Source: Thermomonas hydrothermalis (lineage in GTDB: Bacteria; Pseudomonadota; Gammaproteobacteria; Xanthomonadales; Xanthomonadaceae). From it: a DNA stretch of 64,000 nt. This document shows, piece by piece, positions 39,001 to 48,407 of the stretch; within the stretch, counting starts at the first letter, position 1, and the number at the start of each line of letters is the position of its first letter. The stretch is taken from the NCBI RefSeq assembly GCF_900129205.1, contig NZ_FQUK01000001.1, positions 27,501 to 91,500 on the forward strand, read 5' to 3'. The notes below the pieces were generated by a model. That model saw only the letters and a list, made by a program, of their open reading frames with translations. It was not told the origin of the DNA and made no database searches. Made by a program: the position numbers and the translations under genes.

Positions 39001-39831
39001 ATCCCGCCGTTGGCGCTGGACGTGGCCGATCTCCGGATCGGAGGGGCACGGTTTGGCAAGGCACGGTTCCGCAGCGTCCCGGTCACGGGCGGGATGCGTC
39101 TGGATGAGTTCACCACCACCGGCGGTCCGCAGCGGGTGCGCGCCAGTGGCAGTTGGCTGGGGCAGCGTGCGGCGCAGCGTACCCGGCTGAACATGGAGAT
39201 CGACAGCGACGATGCCGGCACGCTGCTGGCGGCCTTGGGGTTTGCCGGGCAGATCGGCGGCGGGCATGGCCGGCTGGGGCTGAACGCCAACTGGCAGGGC
39301 GGCCCGGCAGACCTCGACCTGCGCACCGTGGAGGCCAGTCTGACGCTGGATCTGAAGGATGGGCGTCTGCTCGAGCTGGAGCCGGGGGCTGGCCGGTTGC
39401 TGGGCCTGTTTGGCATCGGTCAGCTGCGGCGGCGCCTGATGCTGGACTTCAGCGATTTCTTCCGTAAGGGGTTCACCTTCGATCGCATCCAGGGCAATGC
39501 CCGGGTCGATCAGGGCATGTTGCACACCGACAATCTGGCGATCCGTGGGCCGGCGGCGGATATCCTGGTGCGCGGTGACACCGATCTGCGCCATCAGCGC
39601 TTTGATCAGCGCGTCGATGTCCAGCCTCGCTCGGCCGGGTTGTTGACCGCGGTCGGGGCGCTGGCCGGCGGCCCGGTCGGGGCGGCAGTCGGGGCGGTGG
39701 CCAATGCCGTGCTCGACAAGCCGATGCGCGACATCGGCGCCAAGCATTACCGCATCACCGGCCCCTGGGAGGCCCCCAAGATCGAGGACGTCGTCGAGCC
39801 CGGCCCCGCCCCGGCCACCGTCAGCGATTGA
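36034..39831 (+). CDS. yhdP: YhdP-family AsmA-like envelope protein
   Basis: 1265 residues, as usual for YhdP. A short basic N-terminus is followed by one transmembrane anchor (LWYALALALVMVALLVTVVSQLLPVL) and a long periplasmic beta-rich body of repeating amphipathic strands. The end has LLGLFGIGQLRRRLMLDFSDFFRKGFTFDRIQGNARVDQGMLHTDNLAIRGPAADILVRGDTDL, the conserved AsmA_2/DUF3971 finish. YhdP with TamB and YdbH carries phospholipids from inner to outer membrane in E. coli. AAGGAG lies 7 bases ahead of ATG 36034. It follows maf-rng, the same neighbourhood as in Pseudomonas and E. coli, and is followed by tldD. Confidence 0.92.
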   Translation: MEMPWRHRLRLLRRGLWYALALALVMVALLVTVVSQLLPVLQAHPAQVAAWLSQRAGRPVAFDRLKTAWTRRGPLLQLDGLRIGAGAQALAVGDAELLVAPYTGWLPGHSLTELRLRGLALTLLRGADGQWQVRGLPGQQTGADPLETLSRLGELQLAQARLQVLAPDLHLDVQVPRIDLRLRVNGTRVEAGARAWLRTGGQALDVAGTLDRGSGDGRLYAGSRRLDLAEFPARVSLAGITPQAGRGQAQVWATLRGFRIVGVRAITELDSVVLAGTPWAPGQPAPRLTLGPLVLDAEWAGTLRDWRARAYRLRLGAATPAMDGLAMAGGRHWAVRARHLQLAPWLQLATLSDIVPPRLRDWLHQARPDAALDDVTLTSVGDDRLHVAMRVSGLQFDPVGHAPGLRGVAGRLTAIEDGVVFAFDPAAQAVFDWPAGFGVAHPLRLRGEAVAWRDSAGWVVQTPGLALEIGPVQVQVRGGIGFQRDGSRPHLDLAADIGDVPVTQARGFWIHYLMPRATVDWLDAALRGGTLHATRAVVAGDLDDWPFRDAPGLAGAGVFRVETQVQDGVVKFRPDWPAAEHLDAAVAFVADGFRLDGKAQLAGLTVSSLQASIPSFHQPVLDVQAAGRGDARQWLGLLRASPLHTTYAAAMDSLELAGPAQATLQLNIPLSHDGQGVQVAGRVDLDGVRLRDRQYALAFEQLRGPLQFDQNGFAADAIQLRQTDAPGVLAVRAGPGHVRDPAHAFEAQLQVALDIDSLLDRAGDRLAWLKPWLQGSAPWTVSLALPRAPAPAGSAQLQLASNLVGTAFALPAPLRKPAAQALPTRIDVNLASGSQQFSARLGDLLALRGRSVGDQTGLSLHFGGDAAGPPPASGVLIDGTMPTLDALGWLGVLGAGRGSDGVPLPRVDVQADRLMLLGAGFADARLRLTPGGQGLTVQLQGNGLEGTLRVPQAQTAAVTGQFDRLYWTWPEGGEHVPSDPAAAQLDPAAIPPLALDVADLRIGGARFGKARFRSVPVTGGMRLDEFTTTGGPQRVRASGSWLGQRAAQRTRLNMEIDSDDAGTLLAALGFAGQIGGGHGRLGLNANWQGGPADLDLRTVEASLTLDLKDGRLLELEPGAGRLLGLFGIGQLRRRLMLDFSDFFRKGFTFDRIQGNARVDQGMLHTDNLAIRGPAADILVRGDTDLRHQRFDQRVDVQPRSAGLLTAVGALAGGPVGAAVGAVANAVLDKPMRDIGAKHYRITGPWEAPKIEDVVEPGPAPATVSD

Positions 39832-40028
39832 CGATGGCGCAATCGTCCCCACATCGTCAGCGTGTGAACACGTCCTGCCCGGCGCATGGCCGGGCGCGAC
39901 GCGAACATGCGCGCAGACGGACGTGTTTCGCTGGCCGCTCATCCCTGGTGGGCGGAACCTCGATAATGAACGCGGCGCCCCCCGCGCCGGCCATGTTGAC
40001 CTGCCCCTGAGACAGCCCACGTACCGAC

Positions 40029-41474
40029 ATGAATAACGCACTGGCCCTTGCCCATTCCCGCCTGCTGGCGCCCGCCGGTCTGGACAGCACCGATCTGGAG
40101 CGCGCGTTTGCCGCACTGCTGGGGCCGGGGATCGACTTCGGGGATTTCTACTTCCAGCACAGCCGTCGTGAGAGCTGGAGCATGGAAGACGGCATCGTCA
40201 AGGACGGTGCGCACAGCATCGAGCAGGGTGTGGGGGTGCGGGCGATCGCCGGCGACAAGACCGGCTTTGCCTATTCCGATGCATTGGAGCCTTCCGCCTT
40301 GCTGGCATCGGCGCAGACGGCGCGCGCCATTGCCCGCGATGGGCGGAAGCCCCGGCCGCAGGCCTTGACCGCGCAGGGGGCGCGCATCCTGTATCCGGCA
40401 CTGGATCCGGTCGATGCACTGGACAACGCCGCCAAGGTCGAGGCGCTGCGGCGGGTGGATGCACTGCTGCGGGCGCTGGATCCGCGCGTGCGGCAGGTGA
40501 TGGTAAGCCTGACCGGCGGTGTCGATACGGTGCTGGTGGCGCGCAGCGATGGCGTGCTGGCCGGCGACGTGCGGCCGCTGGTGCGGATGAACATCCAGGT
40601 GATCGTCGAGCAGCACGGCCGCCGCGAATCGGGCTATGCCGGATTCGGCGGACGCTATTCCTATGCGGAGCTGCTCGCGGATGGCAAGCCGGAAAAATTC
40701 GCCCGCGAGGCGCTACGGCAGGCGCTGGTGAATCTCGACGCCATTGATGCGCCGGCCGGCACGATGCCGGTGGTGCTGGGGCACGGCTGGCCGGGCGTGC
40801 TGCTGCACGAGGCGGTCGGCCACGGTCTGGAAGGCGACTTCAATCGCAAGGGCACCAGCACCTATGCCGGGCGCATCGGTCAGCGGGTGGCGGCAAAAGG
40901 CGTCACCATCGTCGATGACGGCACCCTGGACGGCAGGCGCGGGTCGCTCAGTATCGATGACGAAGGCACACCGACGTCCTGCACCACCCTGATTGAGGAC
41001 GGCATTCTGGTGGGCTACATGCAGGACACGCTCAATGCGCGGCTGATGGGCATGGCGCCGACCGGCAACGGCCGGCGTGAATCGTTCGCACACCTGGTGA
41101 TGCCGCGCATGACCAACACCTACATGCGTGCCGGCAGCCACGACCCGGAGGAGATGATCCGGTCGGTGAAAAAGGGCCTGTATGCCGTCAACTTCGGTGG
41201 CGGTCAGGTGGATATCACCAGCGGCAAATACGTGTTCTCCGCCACCGAGGCATATCTGATCGAAGACGGCCGCATCACCGCGCCGGTGAAGGGCGCCACC
41301 CTGATCGGCAACGGCCCCGACACCATGCAGAAGGTGACGATGATCGGCCATGACTTGGCCCTGGATGATGGGGTCGGGATCTGCGGCAAGGACGGGCAGA
41401 GCGTGCCGGTCGGCGTGGGCCAGCCGTCGCTGCTGATTTCCGAGCTGACCGTGGGCGGAACCCGGGCAGGCTGA
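40029..41474 (+). CDS. tldD: Metalloprotease TldD
   Basis: 481 residues. LLHEAVGHGLEGDFNRKGTS contains the zinc-binding HEAVGH at 260-265, unique to the TldD subunit. SIDDEGTPTSCTTLIEDGILVGYMQD, FAHLVMPRMTNTYMRAGS, NFGGGQVDITSGKYVFSATEAYLIEDG and LIGNGPDTMQKVTMIGHDL follow. TldD with TldE forms a protease that degrades unfolded peptides, trims microcin B17 and matures the CcdA partner. GATAAT at 39962-39967 may be its -10. tldE follows on the same strand after darP on the other. Confidence 0.95.
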   Translation: MNNALALAHSRLLAPAGLDSTDLERAFAALLGPGIDFGDFYFQHSRRESWSMEDGIVKDGAHSIEQGVGVRAIAGDKTGFAYSDALEPSALLASAQTARAIARDGRKPRPQALTAQGARILYPALDPVDALDNAAKVEALRRVDALLRALDPRVRQVMVSLTGGVDTVLVARSDGVLAGDVRPLVRMNIQVIVEQHGRRESGYAGFGGRYSYAELLADGKPEKFAREALRQALVNLDAIDAPAGTMPVVLGHGWPGVLLHEAVGHGLEGDFNRKGTSTYAGRIGQRVAAKGVTIVDDGTLDGRRGSLSIDDEGTPTSCTTLIEDGILVGYMQDTLNARLMGMAPTGNGRRESFAHLVMPRMTNTYMRAGSHDPEEMIRSVKKGLYAVNFGGGQVDITSGKYVFSATEAYLIEDGRITAPVKGATLIGNGPDTMQKVTMIGHDLALDDGVGICGKDGQSVPVGVGQPSLLISELTVGGTRAG

Positions 41475-42089
41475 TCAGCCGTGCGTGTCCTCGTCGTCCT
41501 CGCCTTCGTCTTCGACCGGTTGATCGGCCGGATCAGCGCTGCCTGTCCCCTCCTGCGCCAACAGCGCACGCAGGCTGCGGAACAGCGCACGGAAGGCGCG
41601 CGGCGGCTTGTTCTTCGCCCGTTCCTCGCGGGCATTGCGGACCAGCTGACGCAGTTGCTGCCGGTCGGCCTGCGGGTACGCGGCCAGCAGATCGGTCAGT
41701 GCGGCGTCGCCCGCATCGCCCAGCAGCGCCTCGCGCAGGGCTTCGGCGCGATGCAGCAGTGCGGCTTCGCGGCGGGCGGTCTCACCGTCCTTGTGCATGG
41801 CGTCGCGGATCGCATCCAGCACGGTGTCGTCCAGCTTGCGCATCTGCTTGGCCAGATAAGCCAGCTGGCGTTTGCGTGCGATATGCGAGGTGATGCGGCG
41901 GGTGTCGTGGATGTGCGGCAGCAGGGTGTCCGGCACCGGCAGCCGCGCCAGTTGCGCATCGCTCATCGCCGCCAGCTGCTCGCCCAGCGCCAGTATGTCC
42001 AGCGCCGCCCGACGTTGCGCGCTGCGGCTGGGGCTGAAGTATTCACCGGTTGTTTCGTCACGTCCTCGCATTCGCACAGGATAAGCCAT
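41475..42089 (-). CDS. darP: Ribosome assembly factor DarP (YjgA, DUF615)
   Basis: 204 residues. [53 protein letters not shown] and [40 protein letters not shown] are the DUF615 blocks; the C-terminus is a short acidic tail. DarP binds late 50S precursors. A second in-frame ATG at 42071 (MRGRDE) matches the family start in xanthomonads and may be the true one. It is embedded between tldD (convergent) and tldE (divergent), as in other Proteobacteria where yjgA and pmbA are divergent neighbours. Confidence 0.93.
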   Translation of the reverse strand: MAYPVRMRGRDETTGEYFSPSRSAQRRAALDILALGEQLAAMSDAQLARLPVPDTLLPHIHDTRRITSHIARKRQLAYLAKQMRKLDDTVLDAIRDAMHKDGETARREAALLHRAEALREALLGDAGDAALTDLLAAYPQADRQQLRQLVRNAREERAKNKPPRAFRALFRSLRALLAQEGTGSADPADQPVEDEGEDDEDTHG

Positions 42090-42093
42090 TCGA

Positions 42094-43461
42094 ATGAATA
42101 CCCAGACGCATCCCTCGATCCCCGTATCCGATGACAGTCATGCCCGGCTGGCGGCCCTGGCGGCGACGGCCCGGCAGTTGCTTGACCGCGCCCGGGCTGC
42201 GGGCGCCGACCAGGCCGAGGTCAGTTGTCATGAAGACACTGGCCTTGCGGTCAATGTGCGCATGGGGGAGGTGGAAACGGTGGAGGCCACCCGCGATCGC
42301 GGCCTTGCCATCACCGTGTATTTCGGGCAGCGCAAGGGCAGTGCCAGCACCGCCGATCTGCGCGAAGACAGTCTGGCGGCGACGGTGGCGCAGGCCTGCG
42401 CGATCGCCCGCCACACCGAGCCCGACCCCTGCGCCGGGCTGGCCGATGCAGCACTGATGGCGACCGACCTGCGCGAGTTCGATCGCTGGCATCCGGCGCC
42501 GCTGGATGCCGCACGTGCCATCGACCTGGCATTGGCCGGCGAGGCCGCCGGACGGGCGCTGGATGCGCGCATCGACAACTCCGATGGCGCTTCGATGAAT
42601 GCCAATGCATCACTCAGCGTGTATGCCAACTCGCATGGATTTCTCGGTAGCGAGCGCTGCACGTCCTACAACCTGGGCTGTGTGCTGATCGCCGGGCGTG
42701 GCGAGGCCATGCGGCGCGATGGTTGGTACAGCGTTGCGCTGGCGGCGGAGGATTTAGAAACGCCGGAAGCGATCGGCCGCAAGGCAGCGCAGCGGGCGCT
42801 TGATCGCCTGGATCCACGCCCGCTACCGACCGGGGAAGTTCCGGTGCTGTTTTCTGCCGAGATGGCGCGCTCGCTGATCGGCAGTTTCATCAGTGCGATT
42901 TCCGGCGGCGCCTTGTATCGGCGCGCCAGCTTCCTGCTCGATAGCGTCGGCACCCGGGTGTTTCCGGCGTGGTTTGCCATCGAGGAAGATCCGTTTTTGC
43001 CGCGCGGGTTCCGTTCCGCCAGCTTCGATGCTGAGGGCGTGGCCACGCGCCGTTCGATGCTGGTCGAAGACGGCATCGTCCAGCGCTATGTGTTGGGCAG
43101 TTACGCCGCCCGCAAGCTTGGGCTGGCCAGCACCGGCAACGCCGGTGGCGTGCACAACCTGCAGGTGCGCGCCAATGCGGGCGATCTGACCGCGCTGGTG
43201 GGCGGTCTGTCGCGCGGGCTGCTGGTCACCGAACTGATGGGGCAGGGCGTCAACCCGATCACCGGCGATTACTCACGCGGTGCGGCCGGGTTCTGGGTCG
43301 AACAAGGCCGGATCGTGCACCCGGTGGAGGAAGTCACCATCGCCGGCAACCTCAAGGACATGTTTGCCGCGATCGAGGCGGTGGGCAGCGATGTCGATCC
43401 GCGCTCGCACGTGCGCACCGGCTCGATCTTGGTAGGCCGGATGACCGTGGCCGGGCGCTGA
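42094..43461 (+). CDS. pmbA: Metalloprotease TldE (PmbA)
   Basis: 455 residues. The N-terminal [47 protein letters not shown] and the C-terminal [50 protein letters not shown] are diagnostic. It lacks the HExxxH of TldD, as expected for the non-catalytic partner. The two form the TldD/E protease complex. It starts 5 bases beyond the start of darP on the opposite strand, so promoters must overlap. Confidence 0.95.
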   Translation: MNTQTHPSIPVSDDSHARLAALAATARQLLDRARAAGADQAEVSCHEDTGLAVNVRMGEVETVEATRDRGLAITVYFGQRKGSASTADLREDSLAATVAQACAIARHTEPDPCAGLADAALMATDLREFDRWHPAPLDAARAIDLALAGEAAGRALDARIDNSDGASMNANASLSVYANSHGFLGSERCTSYNLGCVLIAGRGEAMRRDGWYSVALAAEDLETPEAIGRKAAQRALDRLDPRPLPTGEVPVLFSAEMARSLIGSFISAISGGALYRRASFLLDSVGTRVFPAWFAIEEDPFLPRGFRSASFDAEGVATRRSMLVEDGIVQRYVLGSYAARKLGLASTGNAGGVHNLQVRANAGDLTALVGGLSRGLLVTELMGQGVNPITGDYSRGAAGFWVEQGRIVHPVEEVTIAGNLKDMFAAIEAVGSDVDPRSHVRTGSILVGRMTVAGR

Positions 43462-43541
43462 GTCATTCCTGCCGGCGCGGCTGTCAACCGTAGCAGCCGG
43501 TGGTGCGTTGCAAGGCCGTCCCCGCAGCCAGAGGTGAGGCC

Positions 43542-44939
43542 ATGACGATGCTGTCGGCCACCAGTGCCGCCAACCGGTTTGGAGTCGGCGCCAGGCCCGG
43601 CGATCTGGAGCAGATCGATCGCGATCCACATGCCTGGCTGTTGGCCCAGCTGCGCCCGACGCCGCTTCCAGCGGCCCTGACCGGCCTGCCGTCCAGCGCC
43701 GACTATCTGGGCCAGTACCGCCAGGTGCTTACGCTGCGTCAGCAGGTTCGGAAACGTGGCGCAGACGGCGATGCGCAAGCAGCGCGCATGGAAGCGGCGC
43801 GCCTTCTGCGTCAGGGTGTGTTGCGCGAGCTGGTGCTGCGCCAGCAGGTGGCCGTGACCACGGCGGACGGGTTCCGCGAACGGCTGGTGCGGTTCTGGTC
43901 CAACCATTTCGCGATTTCCGTGGATAAACGGGTGGCAGCGCTGTTTGCCGCACCGATGGAACGCGAGGCGATCCGTCCGCATGTCACCGGCCGTTTTGTC
44001 GATCTGCTACGTGCGGTCGAGCGCCATCCCGGCATGCTGCTGTATCTGGACAACGCGCAATCGGTGGGCGATGACTCGCCGGCAGCGCAGCGGGCGCGGC
44101 GGCGCATGGCGGGTGCTGCAGCGGGGCGGCGGCGCGGGCTGAACGAGAATCTGGCGCGGGAAATCCTGGAACTGCACACCGTCGGGGTGGACGCCGGCTA
44201 CACCCAGCAGGATGTCACCGAGTTTGCCCGTGCGATCACTGGCTGGAGCGTGGCGCCCGGCGCAGGGGATGCGTTCGTGTTCCGCGCTGCCGCGCATGAA
44301 CCGGGGGCGCGGCGGGTGCTCGGCAAGACCTACCGGCAAGCGGGCGAGCAGCAAGGGCTTGCGATCCTCGACGACCTGGCGGTGCATCCGGCCACCGCTG
44401 GCCATGTCAGCCTGAAACTGGCCCGGCATTTCGTCGCCGATACTCCGCCGCCGGCGCTGGTGGCGCGTATGCGCAAGGCCTGGTTGGACAGCGGCGGCGA
44501 CCTGCCGACCGTGTACCGAACGATGCTGGAAGACCCGGCGGCCTGGCAGGCCCAGGCGCGCAAGTTCCGTACCCCGGACGACTTCATCCTGGCCGCACTG
44601 CGGGCCTGCGGACTACACACCGACGACGATCTGGGGCTGGCGCTGCGCTTGCAGGGGCAGCTTGGGCAACCGGTGTTCCAGCCGCGCTCGCCGGCCGGGT
44701 TTGGCGATCTGGCGGCCGACTGGGGAGGGCCGGATGCCCTGTTCAAGCGGGTCCAGGCCGCCCAGGCGCTGGCCAACCGGATGTCAGAGCCAGCGGGTAT
44801 CACCCCGCTGGCGCTCGGTCAGGCGGTGCTGGGGGAGGCCCTGGACGGGCAGACCGCCACGGCATTGCGGCGGGCCGAATCCATCCAGCAGGGCGTGGCG
44901 TTGCTGCTGGCCAGCCCGGCGTTTCAGTGGAGGGCATGA
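43542..44939 (+). CDS. DUF1800 domain-containing protein
   Basis: 465 residues. AANRFGVGARPGDLEQI at the start, LVRFWSNHFAIS, LDNAQSVGDD, GLNENLAREILELHTVGVDAGYTQQDVTEFARAITGWSV and HFVADTPPPALVARM are DUF1800 signatures. Function is unknown. It has no obvious signal peptide, although many homologues do. GAGGTGAGG sits just ahead of ATG 43542. It is coupled to a DUF1501 gene, and this pair is common in many bacteria. Confidence 0.9.
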   Translation: MTMLSATSAANRFGVGARPGDLEQIDRDPHAWLLAQLRPTPLPAALTGLPSSADYLGQYRQVLTLRQQVRKRGADGDAQAARMEAARLLRQGVLRELVLRQQVAVTTADGFRERLVRFWSNHFAISVDKRVAALFAAPMEREAIRPHVTGRFVDLLRAVERHPGMLLYLDNAQSVGDDSPAAQRARRRMAGAAAGRRRGLNENLAREILELHTVGVDAGYTQQDVTEFARAITGWSVAPGAGDAFVFRAAAHEPGARRVLGKTYRQAGEQQGLAILDDLAVHPATAGHVSLKLARHFVADTPPPALVARMRKAWLDSGGDLPTVYRTMLEDPAAWQAQARKFRTPDDFILAALRACGLHTDDDLGLALRLQGQLGQPVFQPRSPAGFGDLAADWGGPDALFKRVQAAQALANRMSEPAGITPLALGQAVLGEALDGQTATALRRAESIQQGVALLLASPAFQWRA

Positions 44940-44941
44940 CC

Positions 44942-46099
44942 ATGCGGATCAATCGACGTGGGTTTCTGGGATGGAGCGCCTCGGCGCTGGCCATGGCGGC
45001 ACTGCCGAAGTTTGCTCTGGCCGCCACCAGCGCCGAGGACACCCGGTTTTTGCTGGTGCTGCTGCGCGGAGGGCTGGATGGCCTGCATGCCCTGCAACCA
45101 GTGGGCGACCCGGCATTCCCGGCATTGCGGGGCGCATTCGCAGCCAGCCCCGGTCAGGTGGCCGCGCGGCCACTGAATGCCGATTTCGCGTTGCACGGCA
45201 AGCTTGGCTTCCTGGCCACGCTGTATGGCCGGGGGCAGTTGTTGCCCGTCGTGGCGGTGGCGCCACCGTACCGGCAGCGCTCGCACTTCGAGGCGCAAGA
45301 CTGCGTTGAGAATGGTACGACCGGTGGCGGCGGCACCACCGGCTGGCTCAACCGCTGCGTGGCGGCGCTGCCCGGTGGCCGGGGTGTTTCGATTTCCGCG
45401 GTGATGCCGCTGGCGATGCGCGGCCCAGCGCCGGTCGAAACCTGGTCACCGCCATTAGGCAACCGGATCGACCCGATTCTGTGGCAGCAGTTGCAGGTGC
45501 TGTATGCGGCCGACCCGGTCCTGGCACCGACCTTTGCCGCCATTGACGTTGATATGGCAGGCATGCGTGCAAGTCCCGGCGGTGCCGGTCTGCGCCTGCC
45601 GCAGGCGATGGCGGCGGCAGCCCGCTTCATGGCCGACCCGCATGGCCCACGCATCGGTTTCGTCGAGGACACCGGCTGGGACACCCACAGCGGCCAGTTG
45701 GCGGTGCTGGATCGCAAGCTGGCTGAGCTGGATGCCGGTCTGCAGGCGTTTCACGACGGCGCCCAGCCGGTCTGGCCCAGGACGGTGGTGGCGATCGTCA
45801 CCGAGTTCGGCCGCACGGCGGCCATCAACGGCACCGGCGGCACCGATCACGGCACCGGCGGGGTGGCATTCCTGGCGGGCGGGGCGGTTGCGGGTGGGCG
45901 TGTCGGTGGTGACTGGCCGGGGCTTGCGCGCGCCCAGCTCAACGAAGGCCGCGACCTGCGCGCCACCACCGACCTGCGTGCCCTGTTCAAGGGTGTGCTG
46001 GCCAGTCACCTGGGGCTGGCGCCGGACGTGTTGGCCCGGCAGATCTTCCCGGATAGCGCCGCGGTAGCACCCATGTCGGGCCTGGTGCGGGCCGGGTGA
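44942..46099 (+). CDS. DUF1501 domain-containing protein with Tat-like signal
   Basis: 385 residues. INRRGFLGWSASALAMAALPKFALA is a plausible twin-arginine signal peptide. The rest matches DUF1501 (sulfatase/alkaline-phosphatase-like fold): LLVLLRGGLDGLHALQPVGD, RSHFEAQDCVENGT, TGWDTHSGQ and AIVTEFGRTAAINGTGGTDHGTGG with likely metal-binding Asp/His. ATG 44942 has GGAGG 8 bases upstream; ATG 44936, overlapping the DUF1800 stop, is an alternative. Substrate unknown. Folding before Tat export suggests a metal cofactor. Confidence 0.88.
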   Translation: MRINRRGFLGWSASALAMAALPKFALAATSAEDTRFLLVLLRGGLDGLHALQPVGDPAFPALRGAFAASPGQVAARPLNADFALHGKLGFLATLYGRGQLLPVVAVAPPYRQRSHFEAQDCVENGTTGGGGTTGWLNRCVAALPGGRGVSISAVMPLAMRGPAPVETWSPPLGNRIDPILWQQLQVLYAADPVLAPTFAAIDVDMAGMRASPGGAGLRLPQAMAAAARFMADPHGPRIGFVEDTGWDTHSGQLAVLDRKLAELDAGLQAFHDGAQPVWPRTVVAIVTEFGRTAAINGTGGTDHGTGGVAFLAGGAVAGGRVGGDWPGLARAQLNEGRDLRATTDLRALFKGVLASHLGLAPDVLARQIFPDSAAVAPMSGLVRAG

Positions 46100-46174
46100 C
46101 CGGAAAGCCCGGTGATTTGCGTTTCGGGCTCATGGGGATACCCAACTCCGCTTCTCACACAGGGCAATAATCCA

Positions 46175-46516
46175 ATGAACGACATCACTGCCAGTCAGGA
46201 CGATCGCAACCTGGCCATGCTCACCCACCTCTCCGGCATCCTGTTCGGGTTCATCGTGCCGCTGATCATCTGGCTGACCAACAAGGACAAGCCGGAGAAG
46301 CGCTGGCTCACCACGCAGGCGCTGGAAGCGCTGAACTTCCAGATCACCATGGCCATTGTCTTTATTGGCTGCATGGTGCTGACGGTGATCCTGATTGGCG
46401 CGCTGCTGACGCCGCTGGTGTGGATCCTCGACCTGGTGTTCTGCATCATCGCCGGCATGGCGGCCAGCCGCGGCGAGAACTACCGCTATCCGTTTGCGTT
46501 GCGGCTGCTGTCCTGA
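46175..46516 (+). CDS. DUF4870 domain-containing membrane protein
   Basis: 113 residues with three hydrophobic segments. LAMLTHLSGILFGFIVPLIIWLTNKDK, TTQALEALNFQITMAIVFIGCMVLTVILIGALL and a final segment ending in YRYPFALRLL are typical of DUF4870. The function is unknown. A clear terminator follows at 46539-46573. A related gene is next on the same strand. Confidence 0.85.
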   Translation: MNDITASQDDRNLAMLTHLSGILFGFIVPLIIWLTNKDKPEKRWLTTQALEALNFQITMAIVFIGCMVLTVILIGALLTPLVWILDLVFCIIAGMAASRGENYRYPFALRLLS

Positions 46517-46538
46517 AGGCTCAGCGCGCCGATTCCTG

Positions 46539-46573
46539 ACCCGTCGTTGCCTCTGCAGCGGCGGGTTTTGTTT
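46539..46573 (+). terminator. Rho-independent terminator
   Basis: ACCCGTCGTTG (46539-46549) pairs with CAGCGGCGGGT (46556-46566) in an 11-pair stem with two G-T wobbles and a six-base loop, followed by TTTTGTTTG. It lies 23 bases after the first DUF4870 gene. Confidence 0.75.
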
Positions 46574-46720
46574 GTTGCGGATCCGCAGTGGGTGCGCCTG
46601 GCGCATCTGCGGACTCGGTGCGCTCTAAGATCAGCGTCGTCTGATTTGATTCACCGCTGCATATACCGTCATCATGCATGCAACGACGTAATGCATACGT
46701 CTGTGGATGGGAGCGTTGAG

Positions 46721-47167
46721 ATGGAGATGATGGAGCCGACCCAGACGGGCGAAGTCCGCCAAGACGAACGCTGGTGGGCCGCCAGCGCGCATGCGGGGGC
46801 GCTGTTGCTGGCCTTTCTGACCAGCTGGATGGCAGGGGTTGCCGGGATGGTCGCGGGGCTGGTGGTCTATCTGCTGATGCGTGATAGATCGGCTTTCGTG
46901 GCCGAACATGCCCGCGAGGCCTTCAACTTCAACCTGACCCTGTTCCTGTTCGCGGCAGGATTAGCGGTGGCCGCCCTGCTGCTGCTTGGGGCCACTGTCC
47001 TCACCCTTGGTCTGGGCGCCGTGCTTACCCTGCCAGTGGGGATTGTGCTGCTGGTGTTGGCCGGGATTGCTGCGGTGGTCTGGCTGGTGTGCGGAATCAT
47101 GGCCACAGTCAAGGCCCTGGACGGTCAGCGTTGGCGCTACCCGTTCAGTCTCCGTCTGCTGCGCTGA
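46721..47167 (+). CDS. DUF4870 domain-containing membrane protein (second copy)
   Basis: 148 residues with three to four hydrophobic segments: HAGALLLAFLTSWMAGVAGMVAGLVVYLL, LTLFLFAAGLAVAALLLLGATVL and LPVGIVLLVLAGIAAVVWLVCGIM. VAEHAREAFNFNLTLFL and QRWRYPFSLRLLR match DUF4870. It is a divergent paralogue of the gene at 46175, probably from an old duplication, but separated from it by a terminator, so it has its own promoter. GGGAG precedes ATG 46721. The function is unknown. Confidence 0.85.
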   Translation: MEMMEPTQTGEVRQDERWWAASAHAGALLLAFLTSWMAGVAGMVAGLVVYLLMRDRSAFVAEHAREAFNFNLTLFLFAAGLAVAALLLLGATVLTLGLGAVLTLPVGIVLLVLAGIAAVVWLVCGIMATVKALDGQRWRYPFSLRLLR

Positions 47168-47189
47168 GGCGGTTCAATGTCTGCGGCGG

Positions 47190-48407
47190 TCAGGCCAGCA
47201 GGCGCTTGACCTTGTGCAGCGCCGCCACGAACGCATCGATTTCGTCGTGCGTGTTATAGAACGCCAACGATGCGCGGCAGGTGGTGCCCACGCCTAACCA
47301 CTGCAGCAGCGGATGCGCGCAGTGCTGGCCCGAGCGCACGGCTACGCCTTCGAGATCAAGCAGCGTGGCCAGGTCGTGCGAGTGGATGCCGTCGATCGAG
47401 AAGCTGATCACCGCCGCCTTGTCGGGCGCGGTGCCGTGGATGCGCAGGCCATCGATCTGTGCCAGCGCTTCGGTGGCGTGCGCTAGCAGCTCGGCCTCGC
47501 GTTGCTGGATGGCGTCCATGCCGATCGCGGACAGGTAGTCCACGGCGGCTCCAAGCCCTACAAAGCCGGCGATGTTGGGCGTGCCCGCCTCGAACTTGTG
47601 CGGCGGGTCGTTGAACACGGTGCCGTCGAAGCGCACTTCCTTGATCATCTCGCCGCCGCCGAGGAATGGCGGCATCGCCTGCAGATGTTCGCGCTTTGCC
47701 CACAACAGCCCGGTGCCGGTCGGCCCGCACAGCTTGTGGCCGGTGGCCGCGTAGAAGTCGCAGCCGATCGCGGCGATGTCCACCGACATGTGTGGAACGG
47801 CCTGCGAGCCATCGACCACGCTGACGATGCCGCGGCGCGCTGCTTCCCGGCAGATGGCCGCCACCGGGTTGACGGTGCCCAGGACGTTGCTGACGTGGGC
47901 CACCGCCAGCAGCTTCACGTCCGGGGTCATCGCGGCCCACAGCGCCTCGAGGTCCAGGCTGCCGTCCGGCCGCAGTTCGGCCACGCGGAGCGTCGCGCCG
48001 GTGCGCTGCGCCACCAGCTGCCAGGGCACGATGTTGGCGTGGTGCTCCATCCGCGTGACCAGGATGACGTCGCTCGGCTGCAGCCGCGGCAGCGCCCAGG
48101 AGTACGCCACCAGGTTGAGCGCGAAGGTGGTGCCGCTGCACAGCACCAGCTCGTCGGCACGCACGTGTAGGAAGGCGGCCAGTGTGCGGCGCGCGCCCTC
48201 GTAGGCCTCGGTGGCTTCGCTGCCCAGCTGGTGCACCGCCCGGCTGACGTTGGCGTTGTGCTGCCGATAGAACGCATCCACCGCCGCGATCACCGCCGCC
48301 GGTTTCTGCGCGGTGTTGGCCGAGTCCAGATAGATCAGCGGCTTGCCGTGCACTTGGCGTGCCAGCAGCGGGAAGTCAGCGCGAATTTTGGTCCAGTCGA
48401 TCGTCAT
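47190..48407 (-). CDS. sufS: Cysteine desulfurase SufS
   Basis: 405 residues of the class V aminotransferase fold. YAATGHKLCGPTGTGLLW carries the PLP lysine K225, and AVRSGQHCAHPLLQWLG the persulfide cysteine C363, the group II (SufS) layout. FVSVVDGSQAVPHMSVD binds the cofactor. It takes sulfur from cysteine for Fe-S assembly. It overlaps sufD by ATGA and ends the suf operon. No sufE gene follows, although SufS normally depends on SufE. Confidence 0.95.
   Translation of the reverse strand: MTIDWTKIRADFPLLARQVHGKPLIYLDSANTAQKPAAVIAAVDAFYRQHNANVSRAVHQLGSEATEAYEGARRTLAAFLHVRADELVLCSGTTFALNLVAYSWALPRLQPSDVILVTRMEHHANIVPWQLVAQRTGATLRVAELRPDGSLDLEALWAAMTPDVKLLAVAHVSNVLGTVNPVAAICREAARRGIVSVVDGSQAVPHMSVDIAAIGCDFYAATGHKLCGPTGTGLLWAKREHLQAMPPFLGGGEMIKEVRFDGTVFNDPPHKFEAGTPNIAGFVGLGAAVDYLSAIGMDAIQQREAELLAHATEALAQIDGLRIHGTAPDKAAVISFSIDGIHSHDLATLLDLEGVAVRSGQHCAHPLLQWLGVGTTCRASLAFYNTHDEIDAFVAALHKVKRLLA

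Noticed and set aside
38566-40116. Minus-strand frame opposite yhdP and the tldD start
   Set aside because: No recognisable domain; it covers parts of two well-supported genes.
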